Part shown: piece by piece, positions 17,429 to 25,672 of the stretch
Position numbering within the stretch: position 1 is the first letter of the stretch
How the letters are laid out: every line of letters begins with the position of its first letter
Source: Pseudomonadota bacterium
GTDB taxonomy: Bacteria > Pseudomonadota > Alphaproteobacteria > Rhizobiales > Xanthobacteraceae
Direction: 5' to 3'
Assembly: GCA_023423415.1 (NCBI GenBank)
Contig: JAFAFP010000038.1
Location: forward strand, 30,738-94,737
Length of the DNA: 64,000 nt
Made by a program: the position numbers and the translations under genes
The notes under the pieces: generated by a model
Told to the model about the DNA's origin: nothing
Seen by the model: the letters and a program-made list of their open reading frames with translations, nothing else
Database searches by the model: none

Positions 17429-18028
17429 TCAGGCAGGATGTCTGTGCTTTTTCAGCCGGAACGCAAGGGCAATCCATATGACTCCCAGTAGGATTGCATA
17501 CCAGCCGATCAGCCAAACCACCGCGAGCGCGCCCACTCCGGGCCACACCAACATCGCGATGCCGAACGCCACGGAAAGCAAGCCAGCCAAAGCTAGCAGC
17601 CACTCGCCTTCGATCTCCTTGCGCAAGCGGATCGCGCCCCAGATCTCCATGACGCCGACGATGATCGCCCACCAGGCGATGAACATCAGCAGGATCAGCG
17701 CCGTCATGCCGGGCCAGGCGAATGTCAGGATGCCCGCCGCCAAGCCGGCGACGCCAACAATGGCGAGCCACCAACGCGGCGCGATCGCCGAGGTTCGGCC
17801 AGTGATTGCCGACCAGAGCGCGAAAGCGCCGTCAACGAGCGCATAGGCGCCCCACAGAATGGTGAGCGTCAGCAGTGTGATGCCGGGCCAGATGAAGGCC
17901 ATGATTCCGAATGCAATCGCGGCGATCCCACGCAACAGTAGAAGCCACCAATTCTGCGCAAGCGCGCGAAGCATCGGAAGCCCAGACAAAGGCGAGAGAG
18001 GACCAGGTTGCACATGCGCAGTGCTCAT
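17429..18028 (-). CDS. HdeD family (DUF308) membrane protein
   Basis: 199 residues from ATG 18028, with AGGAGG six bases upstream. It has six membrane helices arranged as three helix pairs, each with a WPG turn: FIWPGITLLTL, FAWPGMTALIL and LVWPGVGALAV. This triplicated WPG pattern is characteristic of HdeD / DUF308 proteins, which are linked to acid resistance in enterobacteria but whose mechanism is unknown. The C terminus is short and basic. It is convergent with the sulfur operon, with about 217 bases in between in which no gene is visible. Confidence 0.88.
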   Translation of the reverse strand: MSTAHVQPGPLSPLSGLPMLRALAQNWWLLLLRGIAAIAFGIMAFIWPGITLLTLTILWGAYALVDGAFALWSAITGRTSAIAPRWWLAIVGVAGLAAGILTFAWPGMTALILLMFIAWWAIIVGVMEIWGAIRLRKEIEGEWLLALAGLLSVAFGIAMLVWPGVGALAVVWLIGWYAILLGVIWIALAFRLKKHRHPA

Positions 18029-18278
18029 TGCATGCCTCCTCAAAAATCCGAAACAATGCGCCATCGAAAGCTGTTCACGACAACCCGGCGTCCTAAGCGC
18101 GCCTCTCCACATCTTGCAGGAGCGGCAGGTCCTGACGTCGGATAAACGTCGAACGGCCTTTACGGCAAAACAAGCGTACTGCTTTTTGCGCGCACGAACC
18201 ATGCAAAACGCGCCAAGCTGCCCTGCTGGTGCGCCAGAGCCCAGCAAGCGATTTGCGGCAAACTTGTGCAGAATCTGA

Positions 18279-19058
18279 TCAGTGCAAAATTTGACCGAGG
18301 AACAACTTCGTCCGCTCATGCCGGGGATGAGCGAAAAACTCGGCCGGCGTATTGACCTCGACGATCTGCCCCTCGTCCATGAACACCATACGGTCGGCCA
18401 CTTGACGCGCGAACCCCATTTCATGCGTGACGACCAGCATGGTCATGCCGCTTTGCGCCAGTTCCACCATCGTGTCCAGCACCTCCTTCACCATTTCCGG
18501 GTCGAGCGCGGAGGTCGGTTCGTCGAACAGCATGATCTTCGGACTCATGCACAAGGCACGCGCGATGGCGACACGCTGCTGCTGCCCGCCTGACAACTGG
18601 GCCGGGTATTTGTCCGCTTGCTCCGGAATGCGAACGCGCGCGAGATAGTGCCGCGCGATCTCCTCCGCCTCCCTCTTTGGCATTCGTCGCACCCAGATCG
18701 GCGCCAGCGTCAAATTCTCCAGCACCGTCAGATGCGGGAACAGGTTGAAATGCTGGAACACCATGCCGACCTCGCGCCGCACCGTATCGATCCGTTTGAG
18801 GTCGTCCGTCAGCAGCACGCCATCCACGACCACCCGGCCCTGCTGATAGTCCTCCAGCCGGTTGATGCAGCGGATCATGGTGGATTTGCCGGAACCCGAC
18901 GGCCCGCAAATCACGATGCGCTCGCCCTGCTGGACAGTAAGATCGATGTCCCGCAGCACGTGAAAATCGCCGAACCACTTGTGCATGCCGGCGATCTCAA
19001 CCGCGGGCGGCTTCCCGGCGCCACTGATGTTCTTCACGTCGTCCGGTTGATTGTTCAT
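18279..19058 (-). CDS. aapP: General L-amino-acid ABC transporter, ATP-binding protein
   Basis: 259 residues with Walker A GPSGSGKST (about 52-60), Q-loop FQHFNLFPHLTVLEN, signature LSGGQQQRVAIA, Walker B IMLFDEPTSALDP and H-loop VVTHEMGFA, all intact. It powers uptake of polar amino acids by the Aap system (HisP/GlnQ subfamily). The ATG overlaps the aapM stop by four bases, implying translational coupling. It is the last gene of the minus-strand operon aapJ-aapQ-aapM-aapP. Confidence 0.95.
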   Translation of the reverse strand: MNNQPDDVKNISGAGKPPAVEIAGMHKWFGDFHVLRDIDLTVQQGERIVICGPSGSGKSTMIRCINRLEDYQQGRVVVDGVLLTDDLKRIDTVRREVGMVFQHFNLFPHLTVLENLTLAPIWVRRMPKREAEEIARHYLARVRIPEQADKYPAQLSGGQQQRVAIARALCMSPKIMLFDEPTSALDPEMVKEVLDTMVELAQSGMTMLVVTHEMGFARQVADRMVFMDEGQIVEVNTPAEFFAHPRHERTKLFLGQILH

Positions 19059-20206
19059 TTGCGGCGCCTATGCGTGGTCACGAGCCGCCTCTCGACGCCG
19101 CGGGCATAGAGCGACATCATCCAGCAGCATATGAAATAGAAGATCGCCGCAAAGGCATAGCCGCTGGTGCTGGTCACCGGCGTCGCCCATTTCGGATCGA
19201 TGCGCGCCACCTCGATCGTACGCAGGAAATCGAAAATTCCGACGATGAAGACTAGCGTCGTATCCTTGAACAGCGCGATGTTGCTGTTGACGATATTGGG
19301 GATGGTGATGCGTAGGGCCTGCGGAAGAATGATGAGCCCCATCGTCTTCCAATAGCTCAGGCCCAGCGCTTCGGCGCCTTCATATTGCCCACGCGGAACG
19401 CCCTGCAGCCCTGCCCGGACCACCTCCGCCATATAAGCCGCGGCGAACAATGCAACGCCGATCAAAGCACGAAGCAGTTTATCCGGCGACCAGCTCTCTG
19501 GCACGAACAGCGGCAGCATCACGCTCGCCATGAACAGAACGGTGATGAGTGGTACGCCACGCACGAACTCGATGAAGATCACCGAAAACAGCCGCACTAT
19601 CGGCATTTTCGAGCGCCGACCAAGCGCGAGGATGATCCCAAGCGGCAACGAAAACACGATGCCGACCGCGGAAACGACAACGGTGACCAGAATGCCGCCC
19701 CAGAGTGATGTCGCCACATACGACAGGCCAAGCGGTGGAAAACCGAGCAGCAGCAGAAGCGAAAGAATCGGGAGCACGATGAAAAAGTAGATCGCGCCGT
19801 ATTTCTTGTAAGGCGCGCGCCGTTTCAGCATCCAGACGATGCCGATGGCCAGCAGGATGAAGAAAACATTTACCCGCCAGCGCTCGTTCGCCGGGTAGAA
19901 CCCGTAGATGAAGAAATTGATCCGCTCCCACACGAAAGCCCAGCAGGCGCCGACGCGTGGACGATCGGGCGATACGACACAAGCCGTACGATCGCTCCCG
20001 ACCCAGACGGCATCGAAAATCAGGAAGTTCAGAAGCGGCGGAATGACGATGTAAAGCAGCCACAACGACGCAAGTGTCAAAGCGATGTTGATCGGACTGG
20101 AAAACAGATTTCCGCGCAGCCAGGCGATGACTCCGCGATCCCGTGCCGGCGGCGGCATGGCCGGCACCGGTGTCGTTCGCACGAATGATGGGTTCGCCGA
20201 TGCCAT
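19055..20206 (-). CDS. aapM: General L-amino-acid ABC transporter, permease AapM
   Basis: 383 residues, the expected size for AapM, which is longer than ordinary HisM-type permeases because of an N-terminal extension with extra helices. The permease domain contains the EAA loop region VVRAGLQGVPRGQYEGAEALGLSYWKTMGLIILPQALR. Together with AapQ it forms the channel for L-amino acids. The gene follows aapQ after one base and overlaps aapP by four. Confidence 0.95.
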   Translation of the reverse strand: MASANPSFVRTTPVPAMPPPARDRGVIAWLRGNLFSSPINIALTLASLWLLYIVIPPLLNFLIFDAVWVGSDRTACVVSPDRPRVGACWAFVWERINFFIYGFYPANERWRVNVFFILLAIGIVWMLKRRAPYKKYGAIYFFIVLPILSLLLLLGFPPLGLSYVATSLWGGILVTVVVSAVGIVFSLPLGIILALGRRSKMPIVRLFSVIFIEFVRGVPLITVLFMASVMLPLFVPESWSPDKLLRALIGVALFAAAYMAEVVRAGLQGVPRGQYEGAEALGLSYWKTMGLIILPQALRITIPNIVNSNIALFKDTTLVFIVGIFDFLRTIEVARIDPKWATPVTSTSGYAFAAIFYFICCWMMSLYARGVERRLVTTHRRRK

Positions 20207-20207
20207 G

Positions 20208-21392
20208 TCAGCGCTCCCGCAAGGCGAAGCGCCGGTTGTACAGGTTCATCAACCCTGACGTGACAAGGCTGATGGTGAGGTAGACCGCCATCGTGATAGC
20301 CACCACCTCGACAGCCTGCCCGGTCTGGTTCAGCACAGTGCCGGTGAACACCTGAACGAGATCGGGGTAGCCAATCGCAACCGCGAGCGACGAATTCTTG
20401 GTCAGGTTGAGATATTGATTGGTAAGCGGCGGCACGATCACGCGCATCGCCTGCGGGATCACGACCAGCCGTAGCGTCGGTCCCGGCCGCAGGCCGAGCG
20501 AGTAAGCGGCCTCGGTCTGTCCCTGCGACACGGCCTGAATGCCCGCCCTTACCACTTCGGCTATGAACGCCGCTGTATAGATCGACAGTCCAAACAACAA
20601 CGCGGCGAATTCCGGAAGGATCTCGATGCCGCCCCGGATGTTGAAGCGACCCATCTCTGGGCGGTCGAACGTGACCGGGAAGCCGGCCGCTGCGAAGACG
20701 GCGATCGGCAAGCCAACAATAAGCAAAATACTCACGACGAAGACGGGTGACTGCTGCCCGGTCACGGCCTGACGGCGGTGCGCCCAGATCCGGAAAGCGA
20801 GCGCGCCGATCACGCCAAGCCCGCAGGCAATCAACACTGCGTCAAATGCGCCGCCGAAGATCGGCTTTGGCAGGAAAAGTCCGCGATTGTTGAGGAGCGC
20901 GCCTCCGGGGATCGCAACGCTCTCGCGCAGATTAGGCAACGCCTTGAGAACAGCATTGTACCAGAACAGCAATTGCAGCAGCAGCGGCAGATTACGGATG
21001 ATCTCGACATAGGTGGCAGCCAGCCGCGACACGAGCGGGTTCTTCGACAATTGCAGAATGCCGATCGCAAAGCCGATGATCGTCGCCAGCACAATACCGA
21101 GCGAAGCCACGAGCAGCGTATTAAGCAGCCCGACCCAGAAGGCGCGGCCATAGGTGGACTGCGTCGTATAAGGGATCAGGGTCTGGCTGATGTCGAAGCC
21201 AGCGGTCGAATTCCAGAAGTCAAAACCCGACGCGATGCGTGCACGCGCGAGGTTGTCCACCGCATTGGTGATCGCGCTATAGGCCAGCCACGCGACCACC
21301 AGACACAGCAGTATCTGGATGATCGCGCTCCGCCAACGCGGATCGTTGATCGGCGAGACCTTCGGGCGCGCTGTCCCGCGCGCGCCGTTCAT
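20208..21392 (-). CDS. aapQ: General L-amino-acid ABC transporter, permease AapQ
   Basis: 394 residues. The inner-membrane permease domain has the EAA loop VVRAGIQAVSQGQTEAAYSLGLRPGPTLRLVVIPQAMR and about eight membrane spans. The long periplasmic stretch after the first helix (SGFDFWNSTAGFDISQTLIPY) is characteristic of AapQ. It sits 15 bases downstream of aapJ and one base upstream of aapM, which supports one polycistronic unit. Confidence 0.95.
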   Translation of the reverse strand: MNGARGTARPKVSPINDPRWRSAIIQILLCLVVAWLAYSAITNAVDNLARARIASGFDFWNSTAGFDISQTLIPYTTQSTYGRAFWVGLLNTLLVASLGIVLATIIGFAIGILQLSKNPLVSRLAATYVEIIRNLPLLLQLLFWYNAVLKALPNLRESVAIPGGALLNNRGLFLPKPIFGGAFDAVLIACGLGVIGALAFRIWAHRRQAVTGQQSPVFVVSILLIVGLPIAVFAAAGFPVTFDRPEMGRFNIRGGIEILPEFAALLFGLSIYTAAFIAEVVRAGIQAVSQGQTEAAYSLGLRPGPTLRLVVIPQAMRVIVPPLTNQYLNLTKNSSLAVAIGYPDLVQVFTGTVLNQTGQAVEVVAITMAVYLTISLVTSGLMNLYNRRFALRER

Positions 21393-21407
21393 CCGACGCG
21401 CCGCCCG

Positions 21408-22424
21408 TCAGCGGACCGGGGGGGCGTACTGCAGACCGCCCTTGGTCCACAGCGCGTTCAGACCACGCGAGATCTTCAACGGCGAACCCTGGCCGAGATT
21501 TTTCTCGAACATTTCTCCGTAATTACCCACGTGCTTGACCATGCGAATGACAAAGTCGTTGGTCAGCCCGAACGCTTCGCCCTGCTTGCCTTCGACTCCG
21601 AGCAGGCGGCGGATTTCCGGATTGTCGGACGTCATCTGAGCATCGACATTCGCCTTGCTGACGCCGAGCTCCTCAGCATTGATCAGCATGAAATTCACCC
21701 AGCGCACGATGTCGAACCACTGATCGTCGCCGTGGCGCACCACAGGTCCCAGCGGCTCTTTCGAGATAATGTCCGGCAATACGACGTGATCGTCAGGACT
21801 GGCGGTGCGCAACCGTTCGCCATACAGCGCCGAGGCGTCCGTGGTATAGGCATCGCAGCGACCGGCATCATAAGCTTTCACCGCCTCGTTGGAGGTAGCA
21901 AAGGTGACGGTTTTCAGCTTCATGTTGTTGGTGCGGAAGAAGTCAGCGAGGTTGAGCTCGGTCGTCGTGCCTTGCTGAACGCAAACCGCCGCATCGCTCA
22001 ATTCAAGGGCCGAGTTCACTTTCAGTGCTTTGCGGACCAGGAAACCCTGGCCATCGTAATAATTGACGCCGGTGAAGTTCAGACCGCTGGTGGTATCGCG
22101 TGACGACGTCCAGGTGGTGTTGCGGATCAGGACATCTACTTCGCCGGACTGGAGCGCCGTGAAGCGATCCTTCGCAGTCAGCGGGACAAACTTGACCTTG
22201 GTCGGATCGTTGAAGATCGCAGCAGCGATGGCTCGGCAATAGTCCACATCGAATCCGGTCCAGTTGCCTTGCGCGTCGGGCAGGCCAAAGCCGGCAAGGT
22301 TGCCATTGGCGCCGCAATTCAACACGCCGCGTTGCTGGACGGATTTGAGGGTTTGTGCCTCGGCGGCCGAGCCGGCGAAGCCGACAACGGTAGCGAGGGC
22401 AAGCGAAAAGATGGCGCGCTTCAT
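21408..22424 (-). CDS. aapJ: General L-amino-acid ABC transporter, periplasmic binding protein
   Basis: 338 residues from ATG 22424. Signal peptide MKRAIFSLALATVVGFAGSAAEAQ, then TLKSVQQRGVLNCGANGNLAGFG, the conserved AapJ start. Other blocks are FDVDYCRAIAAAIFNDPTKVKF and the late PVVRHGDDQWFDIVRWVNF. It binds a wide range of L-amino acids and presents them to AapQM. Its promoter must lie in the 242-base divergent region shared with metC. Confidence 0.95.
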   Translation of the reverse strand: MKRAIFSLALATVVGFAGSAAEAQTLKSVQQRGVLNCGANGNLAGFGLPDAQGNWTGFDVDYCRAIAAAIFNDPTKVKFVPLTAKDRFTALQSGEVDVLIRNTTWTSSRDTTSGLNFTGVNYYDGQGFLVRKALKVNSALELSDAAVCVQQGTTTELNLADFFRTNNMKLKTVTFATSNEAVKAYDAGRCDAYTTDASALYGERLRTASPDDHVVLPDIISKEPLGPVVRHGDDQWFDIVRWVNFMLINAEELGVSKANVDAQMTSDNPEIRRLLGVEGKQGEAFGLTNDFVIRMVKHVGNYGEMFEKNLGQGSPLKISRGLNALWTKGGLQYAPPVR

Positions 22425-22666
22425 GGTCTGTTGTGTCCCCAAACTGATCAGCCGGCGGTTCTTCGGACGTCTCAGCGCAAGCGTCATGACAGGAGACGTC
22501 TTGGCGTAAGCCACCCCCCGCGCAAGCTGCCCACCTGCGCGAAAACGGAACATCCTATGTCCCCACTACTATCCTGCAATTCCCAGTCCTGCAATTGACG
22601 TCGGTGCGGATCGATTGCACAGACTGTTCAAAGACTTGCTGCTGTCATGTGACTTGGGGATAAACC

Positions 22667-23848
22667 ATGAGCAAATCGCGTGAGCCAGGCGACATCAAAC
22701 CGCAGACCCGCCTGGTGACGGCCGGCCGGAGCGCCGAAGAGTTTCACGGTTTTGTGAATCCGCCGGTCTATCACGCCTCGACCGTACTCTATCCCAGCGC
22801 CGCTGATCTGGTCGCTCATCGTTCTCGCTATCAGTATGGCCGCCGCGGCACGCCGACCTCAGAGGCCCTGGAAAATGCGCTACGCGAGATTGAAGGCCCC
22901 GCATGCGCTGGCGTGGCCCTGCTGCCGTCGGGAGCAGCCGCGGTCTCGACCGCCCTGCTCTCGGTTCTATCAGCCGGCGACCACCTGCTGATCACCGACA
23001 GTGTCTATCGTCCGACCCGCACTTTCGCAGATACGATTCTCAAACGGTATGGGGTTGAGACCACCTATTATGACCCGCTGATCGGCGGTGATATCGCGTC
23101 CCTGTTCAAGCCAAACACACGCGCGGTTTTTGTCGAAGCGCCCGGTTCGCAATCGTTCGAGATGCAGGACATTCCAGCAATTGCCCGTATCACGCACGAA
23201 AAAGGTGCGCTGGTATTGATGGACAATACTTGGGCAACTCCCCTGTTCTTCCAGGCGTTCGAGCACGGGGTGGATCTCTCGATCCAGGCAGGCACCAAAT
23301 ATATCGGCGGGCATTCCGACATCATGTTCGGCACGGTGTCGGCAAATGCGGCGACATGGCCGAAGCTGAAGGAGACTGTCACCACATTCGGTCTGTGTGT
23401 CGGCCCCGACGACATCTACCTTGCTTTGCGCGGTCTGCGCACCCTCAGCGTGCGGCTGGAGCGCCATCAAAAGTCGGCATTGGAGATCGCGCGCTGGTTC
23501 GAGCAACGGCCAGAGGTTCTGCGCGTGCTTCATCCGGGGCTGCCATCTCATCCCGATCACGCGATCTGGCAGCGGGACTTCACCGGCGCGTCGGGGCTGT
23601 TCAGCATTGTGCTCAAGCCGACCGACGAAAAAACAGTGCATGCGTTCTGCGATGCGCTCAGCCTGTTCGGGATGGGCTTTTCGTGGGGCGGCTATGAAAG
23701 TCTCGTCATTCTGTTCGACTGCACCAGCTATCGCACGGCAACGCACTGGGCGCCGGGTGGACCATGCTTGCGTTTCCACATCGGTCTCGAAGATACCGGC
23801 GACCTGATCGCCGATCTCGAACGCGGTTTTGCGGCCATGAAAGGCTAA
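22667..23848 (+). CDS. metC: Cystathionine beta-lyase
   Basis: 393 residues, PLP Cys/Met-metabolism family. The PLP lysine is K211 in QAGTKYIGGHSD; the cofactor-binding segment is LLPSGAAAVSTALL, and YQYGRRGTPTSEALENAL lies in the N-terminal part. GTKYIGGHSD with a following MFG and a C-terminal WGGYESL support beta-lyase over gamma-synthase. It cleaves cystathionine to homocysteine, pyruvate and ammonia in methionine synthesis. It is divergent from the aap operon, an arrangement familiar from rhizobia. Confidence 0.92.
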   Translation: MSKSREPGDIKPQTRLVTAGRSAEEFHGFVNPPVYHASTVLYPSAADLVAHRSRYQYGRRGTPTSEALENALREIEGPACAGVALLPSGAAAVSTALLSVLSAGDHLLITDSVYRPTRTFADTILKRYGVETTYYDPLIGGDIASLFKPNTRAVFVEAPGSQSFEMQDIPAIARITHEKGALVLMDNTWATPLFFQAFEHGVDLSIQAGTKYIGGHSDIMFGTVSANAATWPKLKETVTTFGLCVGPDDIYLALRGLRTLSVRLERHQKSALEIARWFEQRPEVLRVLHPGLPSHPDHAIWQRDFTGASGLFSIVLKPTDEKTVHAFCDALSLFGMGFSWGGYESLVILFDCTSYRTATHWAPGGPCLRFHIGLEDTGDLIADLERGFAAMKG

Positions 23849-23878
23849 GCAACGCCAGCCCTTCGCACCGCCAAAATT

Positions 23879-25609
23879 TCAATTTCCGCGCGACTTGTAA
23901 ATCGTGAGCGAAACACGTTCGCCGCTGCCGAGACTATAGCCTTTGACTTGGGTAGCCTTCACATAACGCAATCCGATGTCCTCGGCGCGACGTGCGAAGC
24001 TACGGTCGAGCGACGCTTCGATCACCGCAAAACGGCAGGCGCCGCCCTGCAGAAAATCGGCTGCACCTCCGGCGCTGGTCAGCAGCGTGTCGGTGCCGGC
24101 CAGGAAGATGAGGCTAGGCTCATGATAGCCGGCCGACGCCACTTGGGGTGACGCCACTTGGGGCTCAGGGCAATCTGCCGCGCGGACGGCGCGTGCGATA
24201 TGCACACTTGGAAATACCATCGCCAATGACGGCAGGACCGACCAATACACCGCGATTGCCAACAGGACCGATGTCACGGCAGCACGCAATATCGAACGCT
24301 CCGGGCCGTCGACGAAATAAAGCCACCAGGCGCGAAAGCCGAACACCATCGCAGCGCCAAGGAACGGCCAGGCCGGCCAGCCCAGATTGCCCTCGTAGCG
24401 TAACAGGAGCACAAGCGATCCGACGAAGAAAAACACCGGAATCGCGAACCACCAGAAGGTGCCGTACTGCATCCATTTTTGCCGCGACAATCCATCGCTT
24501 GCGATGGCGCAAGCCAAGAGGATCGCAACGGCCGGGTACAGCGGCAGCACGTAATGCGGCAGCTTGGTAATGACCAGTTCGAACATGATCCAGGCCGGTA
24601 CCAGCCATGCCAGCAGGAACTTGATCGGCTCTTCCCATTTTTCGCGCCAGACCCACTGTACCGCCAGCCCGGCAAGGATCGATGCCGGCCAGAAAGTCAA
24701 GAAGAACAGGACAATGAAGTAGCCGGGAGGGGCACCATGACCATCCTGGCTGCTCACCGCTTTCGCCAGGAAATCATATCCAACGGACTCAGTCAGGAAT
24801 GCACTGCCCGATCTCCCCACGATGGCCACGAACCACGGCAGCACCAGCACAAGGAATAGAGGAATCCCGATCAGCGGCCGCAAGCCCACCAGCCATCCGG
24901 CGGACCGATCGATGATTGCGAGCGTAATAATCGGCAAACCGACAATAAGGAGAATCATCGGGCCCTTCAGCAAGACGCCACCGGCCAGCGCCACCCAGAA
25001 CAGAACCGATAGCGCGAGACCGTTGCTCCTCTCCTCGCCATGCGGCGGGTTAAGATACATGCGTGCCAGCACTCCGATACACAGGAGCGTCGCAAGCAGC
25101 AGCATCGCATCGGTCGTGGCGAGCCGCGCTTGGACACCGAGCAGAATCGATGACGCCATCATCACCGCGGCAACGATCGCCACGCGCCGGCTGGCAAAGG
25201 CGAGCGCAATCCAGAAGGTTGCGATCACTGCACCCACCGCGCCGAACACCGATGGAACGCGATAGACATAGATGCGGGTCTGCATGTCGCGGCTGCTCAC
25301 CGCGTCAGCGACCTTCAGTGCGATCGACTGCAGCCAATAGATGCCGATCGGCTTCTGATATCGGACATCACTCTGAAAGCGAGGTTCGATGTAATCGCCC
25401 GATGCAACCATCTGTTTCGTCGCCTGCGCGAATCGAGCTTCCTCGCGATCGATCGGCGGTACTTTGGAATAACCCGGCAGAAACGCCATCAGCGACAGGA
25501 TCAGCAGAATCCAGATCGCCCGCGTGTTGCTTGCGGCTGCATAATCCAGAATCCCCCCAAGTCCCCGCCGCCAAGCTTCGCCCGGATTGCCGCTCGCCAG
25601 ATCGCTCAT
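23879..25609 (-). CDS. GT39 / ArnT-like membrane glycosyltransferase
   Basis: 576 residues with about eleven membrane helices. The first periplasmic loop carries the acidic motif PPIDREEARFAQA (about 50-62), the catalytic signature of GT-C enzymes such as ArnT, followed by RYQKPIGIYWLQ. Such enzymes move a sugar from a polyprenyl-phosphate donor to lipid A, glycan or protein outside the inner membrane. The C-terminal periplasmic region contains an in-frame five-residue duplication, PQVASPQVAS. No PmrA-type or arn genes are nearby, so donor and acceptor are unknown. The ATG at 25609 matches the family start. Confidence 0.87.
   Translation of the reverse strand: MSDLASGNPGEAWRRGLGGILDYAAASNTRAIWILLILSLMAFLPGYSKVPPIDREEARFAQATKQMVASGDYIEPRFQSDVRYQKPIGIYWLQSIALKVADAVSSRDMQTRIYVYRVPSVFGAVGAVIATFWIALAFASRRVAIVAAVMMASSILLGVQARLATTDAMLLLATLLCIGVLARMYLNPPHGEERSNGLALSVLFWVALAGGVLLKGPMILLIVGLPIITLAIIDRSAGWLVGLRPLIGIPLFLVLVLPWFVAIVGRSGSAFLTESVGYDFLAKAVSSQDGHGAPPGYFIVLFFLTFWPASILAGLAVQWVWREKWEEPIKFLLAWLVPAWIMFELVITKLPHYVLPLYPAVAILLACAIASDGLSRQKWMQYGTFWWFAIPVFFFVGSLVLLLRYEGNLGWPAWPFLGAAMVFGFRAWWLYFVDGPERSILRAAVTSVLLAIAVYWSVLPSLAMVFPSVHIARAVRAADCPEPQVASPQVASAGYHEPSLIFLAGTDTLLTSAGGAADFLQGGACRFAVIEASLDRSFARRAEDIGLRYVKATQVKGYSLGSGERVSLTIYKSRGN
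24135..24164. repeat. Tandem 15-base repeat inside the GT39 gene
   Basis: Two adjacent copies of a 15-base unit (GACGCCACTTGGGG plus T or C), differing only at the last base. Because the unit is a multiple of three, the gene stays open and the protein gains a second PQVAS. The near identity suggests a recent slippage event. Confidence 0.85.
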
Positions 25610-25672
25610 GCCCCAACCGCAATTGATTTGCGCGGGACCATAGGGAAAAACCTGGCATGCGCAAAGAAAAGG

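Noticed and set aside
20778..22103. A 441-codon plus-strand frame opposite aapQ and aapJ
   Set aside because: No ribosome-binding site, no domain, and both minus-strand genes are certain.
22425..22666. A SAM riboswitch upstream of metC
   Set aside because: No conserved SAM-II-like core was recognisable; only a short TCCTGCAATT direct repeat was noted.
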